A stretch of DNA of 64,000 bases, taken from positions 372,001-436,000 of the forward strand of contig CP060762.1 of the NCBI GenBank assembly GCA_023205875.1, given 5' to 3'. This DNA comes from Chloropicon primus (taxonomy: Eukaryota; Chlorophyta; Chloropicophyceae; Chloropicales; Chloropicaceae). Under the pieces are notes generated by a model that was not told the DNA's origin, searched no databases, and saw nothing but the letters and a program-made list of their open reading frames with translations. The position numbers and the translations under genes were made by a program. Shown in pieces: positions 51,162-60,627 of the stretch; position 1 is the stretch's first letter, and the number at the start of each line of letters is the position of its first letter.

Positions 51162-51710
51162 GCACCGCGGAGGGAGGCGGGCCTTGGTTTCGCGGCGAAG
51201 CTAGACGACGGGCGCAGGGAAAAGAAACCAACCAACGGGTGCAAAGGAGTGTATAAGTTTTGATAAGTTTCCAGAAGTTGTTTCAGTATAGAGATAGAAT
51301 CGTTGTACTAATTGAAAGATATTCCAAAACCAGGCCTTCCTTCCACACTTGAGCTTCCACTTCCACTTCCTCGCCCGCAGCCACCGCCAGCGAAGCTGTT
51401 ATGGACACCAAAGCCACAAAAGTTGATGGATCAATCCATCCATCGGATGTCCATAGGAAGGAGAAGGGTGGAAGTCAAAGGCAGGCCATCCACCCATGTC
51501 CCTCATTGCTTGACAAGAAAGAACCCAACCCTCCATCCATCCATCCATCCATCCATCCATCCATCGTCTTCCTCCAGCTCCAGCCAAGGGAAGGGAGGGA
51601 AGGAGTGATTCAAAAATTGATCAATCAAGAGGGAGGTGCGGTGCACGAGGTTGGTTGGTCGAGGGTGCGCGGAGGGTGAAGGGACGAAGGGAAGGGACAG
51701 GGACGCTGCA
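51162..51710. repeat. Intergenic region with (CATC)n repeat
   Basis: The 549 bp between two plus-strand genes holds a CATC tetranucleotide repeat at 51532-51565, about 8.5 units. The remainder should be the 3' UTR of the glycosyltransferase and the promoter of the golgin. Confidence 0.6.
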
Positions 51711-54700
51711 ATGGACGCTCGCAAGAAGGCCTCGCTCGAGGCTGGCCGGCGAAAGCTTGAGGAGTTCAAGAAGAGGAAACTTCAGTCCCAAAAGAAAACC
51801 CAAAAGTCTCAAAAGGACAAGGAAGTTCATGCGGAACCTCCAGCGGGACTGGAAGAGGTTGGCGCGACGCTTGGATCGGGGCTTCCGACCAAGGAGCAGA
51901 TGCAGGATCTTGAGGCGAGGTGCCGAAACCTCGAGTCTGAACTGAACAATCAGCACGAGGAGTATGAGCGAGCTCAGAGCCAGCTCAGGTCCCTGGAGAC
52001 GATGTTGGAGGAGAAGGAAGACCTCGTGACGAGCGTGAAGAAGGAGAGCCAGGAGCTGAAGCAGAGCATCGAGCTGGCTAACCAGGAGAAGGAGGACATC
52101 GCACGAAACTTGGATCAGGGTAAAGACTTTCTGCAGACAGTGGTGGACGAGAAGGAACAAGTGATCGAGCAGCTGAGGAAGGAGTCTGCGGAAGTGAAGG
52201 AGGAGAATGCCTTGCTGAAGGGGAGCAATGAGGAGCAAAAGAGGGAGATGGAAGAGATGCAAGCGAAAGAGCAAGAGCTTGATCAGAAGTACAAAGCGTT
52301 CCAAACCAATTTGCAGGATGAACTTGAAACCTTGAAAAGAGCAAAGTCAGACCTCCTGCAGCAAGTGGATCAGTTGACCACAGAACTTGAAGGGCTCAGG
52401 GGTGCGAATCAAGAGAGTTCGGGCCTTCGGGACACCGTGTCAGGCCTAGAACAGAAACTCCAGCATCAACTCGAGGAGTTTCAGAAGGAAAAGCAAACCA
52501 TGTCCGATGAGCTTGAGGGTCTGCAAACGCAATTGGATGAGATGGAAGATATCAACACCAGACTCGAAGCCGCTGCCGAGCAATCATCAAACCAGAGGGA
52601 TGAGGTTCAGGCGCAGGTCTCCGGATTGGAGGAGAGGGAGGCTGATCTTCTGCAACAGATCGAGAGCTTGAACACGGACTTGGAGACGATGAGGGAGGCC
52701 TCTTCTGGCAACGAGGGCCTTCAAGTTGCAATGTCAGAGCTCGAGGAAACGATTGCGTCGAAGGACTCTGAGCTGGGAGACCTTCGTGAGCAAGCCCAGA
52801 CTTACGCTGCGAGTGCGGAACGTCTTGGTGGCGAGCTTGCCAGTTTGCAGTCACAATTGGATGAGATGGAAGACACGAACACCAGACTCGAAGCCGCTGC
52901 TGTGGAGTCATCCACGCAAAGAGATGAGGTTCAGGCCCAGGTCTCTTCCATGCAAGAGAGGGAATCTGATCTTCTGCAACAGATCGAGAGCTTGAACGCG
53001 GACTTGGAGACGATGAGGGAGGCCTCTTCTGGCAACGAGGGCCTTCAAGTTGCAATGTCAGAGCTCGAGGAAACGATTGCGTCGAAGGACTCTGAGCTGG
53101 GAGACCTTCGTGAGCAAGCCCAGACTTACGCTGCGAGTGCGGAACGTCTTGGTGGCGAGCTTGCCAGTTTACAGTCACAGTTGGATGAGATGGAAGATAT
53201 GAACACCAGACTCGAAGCCGCTGCTGTGGAGTCATCCACGCAAAGAGATGAGGTTCAGGTCCAGGTCTCTTCCATGCAAGAGAGGGAATCTGATCTTCTG
53301 CAACAGATCGAGAGCTTGAACGCGGACTTGGAGACGATGAGGGAGGCCTCTTCTGGCAACGAGGGCCTTCAAGTTGCAATGTCAGAGCTCGAGGAAACGA
53401 TTGCGTCGAAGGACTCTGAGCTGGGAGACCTTCGTGAGCAAGCCCAGACTTACGCTGCGAGTGCGGAACGTCTTGGTGGCGAGCTTGCCAGTTTGCAGTC
53501 ACAATTGGATGAGATGGAAGACACGAACACCAGACTCGAAGCCGCTGCTGTGGAGTCATCCACGCAAAGAGATGAGGTTCAGGCCCAGGTCTCTTCCATG
53601 CAAGAGAGGGAATCTGATCTTCTGCAACAGATCGAGAGCTTGAACACGGACTTGGAGACGATGAGGGAGGCCTCTTCTGGCAACGAGGGCCTTCAAGTTG
53701 CAATGTCAGAGCTCGAGGAAACGATTGCGTCGAAGGACTCTGAGCTGGGAGACCTTCGTGAGCAAGCCCAGACTTACGCTGCGAGTGCGGAACGTCTTGG
53801 TGGCGAGCTTGCCAGTTTGCAGTCACAATTGGATGAGATGGAAGACACGAACACCAGACTCGAAGCCGCTGCTGTGGAGTCATCCACGCAAAGAGATGAG
53901 GTTCAGGCCCAGGTCTCTTCCATGCAAGAGAGGGAATCTGATCTTCTGCAACAGATCGAGAGCTTGAACGCGGACTTGGAGACGATGAGGGAGGCCTCTT
54001 CTGGCAACGAGGGCCTTCAAGTTGCAATGTCAGAGCTCGAGGAAACGATTGCGTCGAAGGACTCTGAGCTGGGAGACCTTCGTGAGCAAGCCCAGACTTA
54101 CGCTGCGAGTGCGGAACGTCTTGGTGGCGAGCTTGCCAGTTTGCAGTCACAATTGGATGAGATGGAAGATATGAACACCAGACTCGAAGCCGCTGCTGTG
54201 GAGTCATCCACGCAAAGAGATGAGGTTCAGGTCCAGGTCTCTTCCATGCAAGAGAGGGAATCTGATCTTCTGCAACAGATCGAGAGCTTGAACGCGGACT
54301 TGGAGACGATGAGGGAGGCCTCTTCTGGCAACGAGGGCCTTCAAGTTGCAATGTCAGAGCTCGAGGAAACGATTGCGTCGAAGGACTCTGAGCTGGGAGA
54401 CCTTCGTGAGCAAGCCCAGACTTACGCTGCGAGTGCGGAACGTCTTGGTGGCGAGCTTGCCAGTTTGCAGTCACAATTGGATGAGATGGAAGACACGAAC
54501 ACCAGACTCGAAGCCGCTGCTGTAGAGTCATCCACGCAAAGAGATGAGGTTCAGGCCCAGGTCTCTTCCATGCAAGAGAGGGAATCTGATCTTCTGCAAC
54601 AGATCGAGAGCTTGAACGCGGACTTGGAGACGATGAGGGAGGCCTCTTCTGGCAACGAGGGCCTTCAAGTTGCAATGTCAGAGCTCGAGGGCAATGTGGC

Positions 54701-55805
54701 AAAGGAGAAAGAGAACAATGCTTATCTGGAGCACCTTGTGAAGGAAAAGGAATTGCTGATTGGGAGGCTCAATGCAGATATCGAAGATGTTTCCAACAGC
54801 GCTGAGAACAAGCTCAATCATCTGAGGGCTGATCTTGATGAATTTAAGTCGCTTTACGAGAAGTCGCAGGATGACTTGAATGCTCTTGAGAAGGAAAAGA
54901 ATGAGCTCATGAAGGATTTGGCAGGTAGGGAACAGGAATACTCCGGACAGAATGAGAGTCTGCAGGCGGAACTCCTTCAGCTGAGGTCGAAGTTGCAGGA
55001 GACGGCGGCCATTGAGGAAAGTTATGTGGCTTCTGCAACTGAGGTTGATACTCTAAAGGCTTTGGTGGAAACGCTCAAGTCCGAAAATTCTGCACTGGTT
55101 TCCCAGTCCAAGGACCAAACTGAGCTTACGGAATCTGTCTTGAACGAGAAGGACCAGTACCTGGCTGAACTGGAAGAGCTTTTGGCACTGAACGAAAAGT
55201 TGAAGGAGGACAAAAGGTCGCTTGAAAGTGACTTTGAGTCGTTCAAGTCCTCAGCGCAAGTCACGAGGGCTGATGACAGCGAGGTCGTGGAGCTGAAGTC
55301 CATAAACGAGGACCTCAAGGGAAAGAATCAGAATCTTTTGGCCGAGACAGATAACCTCAGGGACCAGATCTACGAGACGAATAAGCAAGTTCAACAGCTT
55401 GTGTCCGAAAAGTCTCAAGAGAGGCACGAGAGAGAAGCCCTGGAACAGAATTATGCACAGCTCCAAGCGAGGTATGCACAAGCGAACGACGACCTCTCCC
55501 AGTTGAATATGAACTTGAAGTCGCCTCCCCAAGAGCGCAAGCTTGCGTTCACCAACAAGAAGAATGAGGACGACTTGTATGATGTGGAAGCTGCCCTCGT
55601 CAGTGGCGGGTCCTCGGGATTCATGCCGCTAGTGGGTCTCCTCAGATCCCTCCCTTCCTTGCTTCAGCTCAAGCTGTTCATCCTAGCAGCCACGGCGGTG
55701 GACAAGGTGACGATAGCGGTCCACACCAAGCCTGGGACTCGGCTGCTTTTCTGGTTGTACACGTTATTATTACACCTCTACGTCTTCTTCAGCATTATTT
55801 TGTAA
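51711..55805 (+). CDS. Golgin-like tail-anchored coiled-coil protein with tandem repeats
   Basis: The 1364-residue protein is almost wholly coiled coil and ends with a hydrophobic tail (about residues 1295-1364, LLFWLYTLLLHLYVFFSIIL), the plan of tail-anchored golgins such as giantin. The N-terminus (ARKKASLEAGRRKLEEFKKRK, in parts) matches the start of several golgin and centrosomal coiled-coil proteins. Residues 274-993 consist of 6.7 near-identical repeats of 108 residues. Golgins tether vesicles at Golgi membranes; this role is inferred from structure alone. The gene is intronless. The final codon lies in TTTTGTAATAC, and a further TGTAA lies at 55832-55836. The start ATG at 51711 is the first in frame with a coherent N-terminus. 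Confidence 0.78.
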   Translation: MDARKKASLEAGRRKLEEFKKRKLQSQKKTQKSQKDKEVHAEPPAGLEEVGATLGSGLPTKEQMQDLEARCRNLESELNNQHEEYERAQSQLRSLETMLEEKEDLVTSVKKESQELKQSIELANQEKEDIARNLDQGKDFLQTVVDEKEQVIEQLRKESAEVKEENALLKGSNEEQKREMEEMQAKEQELDQKYKAFQTNLQDELETLKRAKSDLLQQVDQLTTELEGLRGANQESSGLRDTVSGLEQKLQHQLEEFQKEKQTMSDELEGLQTQLDEMEDINTRLEAAAEQSSNQRDEVQAQVSGLEEREADLLQQIESLNTDLETMREASSGNEGLQVAMSELEETIASKDSELGDLREQAQTYAASAERLGGELASLQSQLDEMEDTNTRLEAAAVESSTQRDEVQAQVSSMQERESDLLQQIESLNADLETMREASSGNEGLQVAMSELEETIASKDSELGDLREQAQTYAASAERLGGELASLQSQLDEMEDMNTRLEAAAVESSTQRDEVQVQVSSMQERESDLLQQIESLNADLETMREASSGNEGLQVAMSELEETIASKDSELGDLREQAQTYAASAERLGGELASLQSQLDEMEDTNTRLEAAAVESSTQRDEVQAQVSSMQERESDLLQQIESLNTDLETMREASSGNEGLQVAMSELEETIASKDSELGDLREQAQTYAASAERLGGELASLQSQLDEMEDTNTRLEAAAVESSTQRDEVQAQVSSMQERESDLLQQIESLNADLETMREASSGNEGLQVAMSELEETIASKDSELGDLREQAQTYAASAERLGGELASLQSQLDEMEDMNTRLEAAAVESSTQRDEVQVQVSSMQERESDLLQQIESLNADLETMREASSGNEGLQVAMSELEETIASKDSELGDLREQAQTYAASAERLGGELASLQSQLDEMEDTNTRLEAAAVESSTQRDEVQAQVSSMQERESDLLQQIESLNADLETMREASSGNEGLQVAMSELEGNVAKEKENNAYLEHLVKEKELLIGRLNADIEDVSNSAENKLNHLRADLDEFKSLYEKSQDDLNALEKEKNELMKDLAGREQEYSGQNESLQAELLQLRSKLQETAAIEESYVASATEVDTLKALVETLKSENSALVSQSKDQTELTESVLNEKDQYLAELEELLALNEKLKEDKRSLESDFESFKSSAQVTRADDSEVVELKSINEDLKGKNQNLLAETDNLRDQIYETNKQVQQLVSEKSQERHEREALEQNYAQLQARYAQANDDLSQLNMNLKSPPQERKLAFTNKKNEDDLYDVEAALVSGGSSGFMPLVGLLRSLPSLLQLKLFILAATAVDKVTIAVHTKPGTRLLFWLYTLLLHLYVFFSIIL
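52530..54690 (+). repeat. Seven tandem copies of a 324-bp coding repeat
   Basis: Copies begin at 52530, 52854, 53178, 53502, 53826, 54150 and 54474, each at CAATTGGATGAG or CAGTTGGATGAG; the last copy stops after about 216 bp. Each unit codes for 108 residues. Copies 2-7 are nearly identical; copy 1 is more diverged in its first third. Variants (DTN/QAQ against DMN/QVQ) recur in the order 2-3-4 and 5-6-7, so a three-unit block of 972 bp seems to have duplicated. Confidence 0.95.
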
Positions 55806-55867
55806 TACTATGATGGTGAATGTTACCACCCTGTAAGCCAGAACACGGTTCCTCTGCCTTTATTTCT

Positions 55868-56251
55868 CTATCTCATGTTCATGTTCAGCCTTCCGAAGAT
55901 CTCCAGCGTGTTAGGGTTCCAGCCATACTGGTGGGATGTCAGCACTGGTCTCTTGAAGACGTCCTGAGGGTAAGGCTTCGCGAACCCCTTGGTCGTTCTC
56001 TTGAAGTGGGTCATGAAAGTGGAGTCCTCGTCCCTCCTCTTGCTCCTTTCTCCCTTGCTTGGCTCGGCATGGGCTGCCTCTCTCTTCGCCATTTGGGTCA
56101 AAGTTTCCCCGTCCTTCTCCACCAAAAAACCCCACTCGTTCGTCCAACTATCCGCAGCATCGATCTCGCTCGTGATGCGCTGCCTCCAGTTCGCATCCTC
56201 GATCACAGCGTTCGTCTTGGGCTCCACCCAATCCCCTTCGAAACCTCCCAT
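55868..56251 (-). CDS. Small conserved protein, possibly ciliary
   Basis: The 127-residue product starts at ATG 56251 (MGGFEGDWVEPKTNAVI). It has a Trp-rich region (NWRQRITSEIDAADSW, then NEWGFLVEKDGE) and ends with FKRPVLTSHQYGWNPNTLE. This pattern of a short soluble protein with W-x-x-x-W-GFL and a terminal YGW motif recalls small ciliary microtubule inner proteins, such as the C20orf85/CIMIP family, but I cannot place it firmly. The RPGRIP1L-like gene in this window shows that a ciliary gene set is plausible. The reading frame is compact, GC-rich and convergent with the golgin, with a 62-bp gap between stops. Confidence 0.6.
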   Translation of the reverse strand: MGGFEGDWVEPKTNAVIEDANWRQRITSEIDAADSWTNEWGFLVEKDGETLTQMAKREAAHAEPSKGERSKRRDEDSTFMTHFKRTTKGFAKPYPQDVFKRPVLTSHQYGWNPNTLEIFGRLNMNMR

Positions 56252-57054
56252 CCTCAATCCTCAGCAACTGCAATCCTCTCTAATGCAGCAGACAAAGTTG
56301 AAGTGTAATGGAACCTCGTCTTCTTCACGTCGTCGGAAGAAAGAAAGAAAGAAAAGAAAGTGAAAGAGGAAGGAAAGATCCGACTTTTGAGTTGCCAGGC
56401 GTCCTTGCCGTCGTCACTGAACCAAGTCTACCGCTCTGTCTTGCGCAAAGGTCCAACCTTTGCCAATCCACTGCGCCTCTTGTCCTCTTGTTCTGGAGGG
56501 TCAACGGCTGAAGCCCGAACTCCTCGACTATAAGTTATAACGATAACTTTTCCATAATTCACATTTTCACGTCGACACGTGTTTACTACGTGTGAGGTAT
56601 TTCACATTTGAAGTACTTGAACATTTCCATTGAGAGCGAGAACATGGCGCTTCGCTTGGAGAGACGAGGAAGGGGAGGGAGAGAGGAAGGGGATGAGGGA
56701 AGGCGGGTCGGTCAGGAGGTCAGGCTGACCGTCAGTACTTCCTCTCCCCCTCAGGCTTCCATTTTGGGGGAATTTACCACCCAACACCACACCCCCGGCG
56801 GCGTACGCACACGACGAGGGGACCCTCGCGCTCGGAGGCTGAGTGCGGGGGGAGGGGAGGGGGACCCACTTCATGAACAACAACCATCTCTCGGGATGTC
56901 GTGGCTTGGCTTTGAAAAAATCTGTACATCAAAGAAAAAGTGATCGAATCATTTATGGTAACAATAATCAGAGGTTTCTCTGCCCCGAGAGACCTCGCCG
57001 TGGTCGCTGCATATATCCCCGAGAGACCAAAGTTAGGAAGAGGTTCGCCCTCCT
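56252..57054. other. Intergenic region
   Basis: The 803 bp lie upstream of the small ciliary-like gene and downstream of the kinase gene. There is an AT-rich patch at 56525-56630 and a purine-rich stretch at 56655-56710. I find no credible gene. Confidence 0.35.
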
Positions 57055-58494
57055 TCAGAAAAGAATGTCCGATTCTCGTTCTGGTTCTGGTTCTGGTTCT
57101 CCTTCTGGTTCTCCTTCTGGTTCTGCTTCTGCACCGCTTCCGTCCCCGTTCGTCTCCTCGACGCTGGCGTCTTGGCCAAGGGGGTCGTAGCTCGCGTTCA
57201 GACCCAACGCGTGGTCCTTGAGGCTCTCGTTCATCAGCGTGGCAAACACTTCCTTGACAGGCATCAAAGAATGGCTGCATTGGTGGAGGTACTGCAAGAT
57301 TTCAAGGGCCGTGGGCCTCGAGCAAGGGTTAGAGTTGAGGCACATGCCGGCCAGCTGGCCGAGGACCGTTTCCAACGAACCCGCGTTCTTGCACCTGATG
57401 ATCTTCTCGTTGATGTCGCTCAAAAGGCGGAGGAGCATCGCACCGTAGCTGTAAACGTCAACGGCAAAGCCTTGGACATTCGGGTGGTTCACCTCCGGTG
57501 CCCTGTACTTCCTCGTTCCCACCTTTCTCATGAGCTCGGACTCGCTGCTGTAGAGCGAAGCGGCGAGACCAAAGTCGATCAACTTTGCGATCTTGCAGTC
57601 CTCCGTCAGGCAGACGTTCCTCGTCTTGATGTCCCGGTGGATGATCCCCTTCCTGTGAAGGTAAAGCATGGCACGAGCCACCTGGATCAAGACGTCCAGG
57701 ATATCGACCTTGCCCGCGGTCCACTCGTCCCGGAAGCAGTGCGGAAGGTACTCCATGACCATGTAGAAGGACTCCTTGTTCTCGAAGCAGCCGTACACTT
57801 TCACCACGTTCGGATGCGTGCTCCTCATCAAGTAACGCATCTCCCTCTTGAGTGACGACTTGGCGTTGCTCTTCTCCGGAGAAGCCTCCTTCACAGCGAC
57901 CGGGGTGCCGTACCACTGCACCTTGTAGACCGTGCCATACCCTCCCTTGCCAATCTTGATCCACTTGTCCTTGCTCGACAGGCCCCACCAGTCAAACTCC
58001 TCCCTGCATGCTTTCCTGCTGCTCTTCGTGGGACTGTCGAACCCGGCCTCTCTGTAGTCGGACAGCAAGGGCGTAACGTGGCTGGAACGCCTGGCATCGC
58101 CCAAAGTCTTCGTGTCCTCCTCCCCCAAGCTGCTCGAGTGCATCTTGCCGAACCCCTGGGGTAGCGGTGTCAACCCCGGCGACCGCGGTGAACCCACGGG
58201 AGGCTCCAAGGGGCTCTCCACCATGGGAGGCACCCCGTGAGGATGGGTCTCAGCAAACAGACTCCTCATGCCAGACAACATACATGCACTTGTAGACAAA
58301 CTCTCATCGTCCTCATCGCCAGCTCCACCGTCATTGCCTTGGCAAGCAGGAGGACGAGGAGAAGGAGAAGGAGAAGGAGAGAGAGTGTGTGTGTGTGAAA
58401 GAGCGCGCGCCGAAAAAGAAAAAGAGAGGTGGTGGTGAGCAAGCCACGTGCTTGAATAAACGTCGGTTTGGGTCTGCTTTTTTGAGAAAACCAT
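57055..58494 (-). CDS. Protein kinase, TKL/Raf-like
   Basis: The 479-residue protein has an unstructured N-terminus (1-170, Pro/Ser-rich) and a kinase domain at about 178-400. The glycine loop is GKGGYGTVYKV, the catalytic Lys lies in VAVKE, the catalytic loop is HRDIKTRNVCL, the metal motif DFGLA, and the APE motif YRAPEV. The HRDIKTRN loop and WYGTPVAVKE fit the tyrosine-kinase-like (TKL, Raf-like) group, which phosphorylates Ser/Thr in plants. The C-terminal tail is Glu/Pro-rich (EPEGEPEGEPEPEPE), encoded by an imperfect GGTTCT/CCTTCT repeat at 57079-57130. The first 55 residues (SFSFSARALSHTHTLSPSPS) may include a retained intron or start further in. Substrate and pathway are unknown. Confidence 0.8.
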   Translation of the reverse strand: MVFSKKQTQTDVYSSTWLAHHHLSFSFSARALSHTHTLSPSPSPSPRPPACQGNDGGAGDEDDESLSTSACMLSGMRSLFAETHPHGVPPMVESPLEPPVGSPRSPGLTPLPQGFGKMHSSSLGEEDTKTLGDARRSSHVTPLLSDYREAGFDSPTKSSRKACREEFDWWGLSSKDKWIKIGKGGYGTVYKVQWYGTPVAVKEASPEKSNAKSSLKREMRYLMRSTHPNVVKVYGCFENKESFYMVMEYLPHCFRDEWTAGKVDILDVLIQVARAMLYLHRKGIIHRDIKTRNVCLTEDCKIAKLIDFGLAASLYSSESELMRKVGTRKYRAPEVNHPNVQGFAVDVYSYGAMLLRLLSDINEKIIRCKNAGSLETVLGQLAGMCLNSNPCSRPTALEILQYLHQCSHSLMPVKEVFATLMNESLKDHALGLNASYDPLGQDASVEETNGDGSGAEAEPEGEPEGEPEPEPERESDILF

Positions 58495-58978
58495 TCATTA
58501 CGGTAAGCAACGCCAAGACAGGGGCACGGAAGAGAGAACGAACGAGGCCCACGAGTAATGCGTCGTCGCTTCACGAAGGAAAGGAAGGAGTTTGGGAAGG
58601 AGAGGGGAGATCATCCAAACCCAAGAGAGACCCCAAGAGATCGGATGCCCAGGATTGCCAGGCTGGCCCCTCTTGGCGCCTTGGCCCCTCCTCCTTTCGG
58701 ATCTCAAAATTTTGGGATCCGACGTGACGTTATCTCGAGCCTCGACGACGAGAGGCGGGCATTGCTTGACGAGCAGAGGATCTCAACCAGCGGAGCGAGC
58801 GGTTGGCGAGGAAGGAAAAGGGCAAAGGCGTTGGCGAGGATTTTTTTTTAAGCTTCTTTAGACGAAACTACGTCTCTTGGGCTTTCCGTGGATACCTCAT
58901 TCGAGTGATTTGGCTCACGAGACGCTGGACGAGAGAGGGAAAGAGGTCGAGGAAGGGAGAGAGAGGGGCAGGGTGAGG
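58495..58978. other. Divergent intergenic region
   Basis: The 484 bp between the kinase and DXR genes hold both promoters. A purine-rich leader (58925-58978) precedes DXR. Nothing else is noted. Confidence 0.35.
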
Positions 58979-60450
58979 ATGAAGGGAACGACGATGAGGG
59001 CGTCCGCGAGGAGGGTGCCGTGCGAGAAGAGCGCGCAGGTTACGACGAGGAGGAAGAAGAGCGTGGGAGTCCGCGCCGCGAACGGAGGGGACGAGGTCCC
59101 TGCGGCTTGGCCAGGGACTGCCGCGCCGCCGGCGAACTACGCGAAGAGGACGACGCCAAAGGTGAGGAGGGAACCCTTTGCTGCCCACGTGAACTCGGAC
59201 TGACGACCTTGTGCTTCACACACACTCTCGCTCGCTCGTTCTTGTCTCTGCAGCCTATATCCATCCTGGGCTGCACGGGCTCCATCGGAACGCAGACGCT
59301 GGACATCTGCCGCGAGCACCCGGAGAGCTTTGAGGTGAAGGCCTTGAGCGCGGGGAGCAACGTGGAGCTTCTCCTTGACCAGATCAAGGAGTTCAAGCCA
59401 GAGCTCGTGTCGATCAAGGAGACCAAGGTGGGCGAGCTCAAGGAGGCCTTGGGATCGATCAAGTCCGAGCTCGGCGGGTACGTCCCGGAGATCGCGGCCG
59501 GAGTCGATGGGATGTGCGAAGTCGCCGCCTTTCCTTCGGTGGAGGCGACCGTGACGGGCATCGTGGGGTGCGCGGGCCTCCAGCCCACCGTGGCCGCGAT
59601 CAAGGCCGGCAAGGACATTTGCCTCGCGAACAAGGAGACCCTGATTGCGGGAGGCCCTTTCGTCCTTCCCCTCGCCAAGGAGCACGGGATCCACATCCTG
59701 CCCGCTGATAGCGAGCACAGCGCGCTGTTCCAGTGCATCCAGGGGCTCCCTGAGGGAGGACTGAGGAGAATCATTCTCACCGCTTCCGGGGGCGCGTTCA
59801 GGGACTGGGACGTCGAGAGGCTGAAGACCGCCAAGGTTTCGGATGCCTTGAAGCACCCCAACTGGGACATGGGCAAGAAGATCACCATCGACTCTGCCAC
59901 CCTCATGAACAAGGGCCTGGAGGTCATTGAGGCGCACTACCTTTACGGAACTTCCTACGACGACATCGAGATCGTGATCCACCCTCAGTCCATCATCCAC
60001 TCGATGGTAGAGACCTCTGACTCCTCCGTTCTCGCCCAGCTTGGTTGGCCGGACATGCGCTTGCCCATCCTGTACACCCTGTCGTGGCCGGAGAGGCAGA
60101 TGACCTCCGAGGAGACCTGGCCAAGGCTCGACTTCATCAAGATGGGAGACTTGACCTTCAGGGAGCCTGATAACAAGAAGTACCCTTCCATGGACATTGC
60201 GTACGCCGCTGGCAGGGCTGGAGGCACCATGACCGGCGTTCTCAGCGCTGCGAACGAGCAGGCCGTCGAGGCCTTTCTGAACGAGCAGATCGGCTACCTG
60301 GACATCTTCAAGCACGTCGAGCAGGCTTGCGAGGCCCACCAGAACGACCTCGTGACCGCTCCCACCCTGGAGGACATCGTGCACTACGACCAGTGGGCGC
60401 GTGACTTTGTCGCAGAGCAGACGGGAACAAAGGTGCCACAGGTTGCTTGA
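58979..60450 (+). CDS. DXR: 1-deoxy-D-xylulose 5-phosphate reductoisomerase, plastid
   Basis: Two exons, 58979-59161 and 59254-60450, join in phase 0 (AAG|GTGAGG ... CTGCAG|CCT), giving 459 residues. DXR makes 2-C-methyl-D-erythritol 4-phosphate, the committed step of the plastid MEP isoprenoid pathway. The splice lies exactly at the start of the mature enzyme: exon 1 is a basic presequence ([20 protein letters not shown]), and exon 2 begins with the NADPH motif [14 protein letters not shown]. Other conserved blocks are [11 protein letters not shown], the metal-site [39 protein letters not shown] (in parts) and [11 protein letters not shown]. All catalytic regions are present. The lack of a signal peptide before the leader supports a primary plastid. 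Confidence 0.96.
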
Positions 60451-60627
60451 GCCGCGCGCGGAGAGAGAAGAGAGGGGGAAGCAACGACGGCAACGACGGC
60501 GGCAACTAAGAAACAAACAAACAAAAGAGCTATGTACACTACATCCAAACACGCAAGACAAGCTCGCTCTCGCGCGCGCGTCCACCGAAAACTCGGTTTT
60601 ACTATACAAATACTTGCTGGCTCAAGC

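Noticed and set aside
52530-54690. A CRISPR-like array of repeats
   Set aside because: The repeats are 324 bp, contiguous and coding, without spacers, in a eukaryotic gene.
52552-54702. A 716-codon open frame on the minus strand, antisense to the golgin repeats
   Set aside because: It exists because a 324-bp unit without stops in that frame is repeated; the protein is a repeat of low-complexity Ser/Pro text and the plus strand has a coherent golgin.
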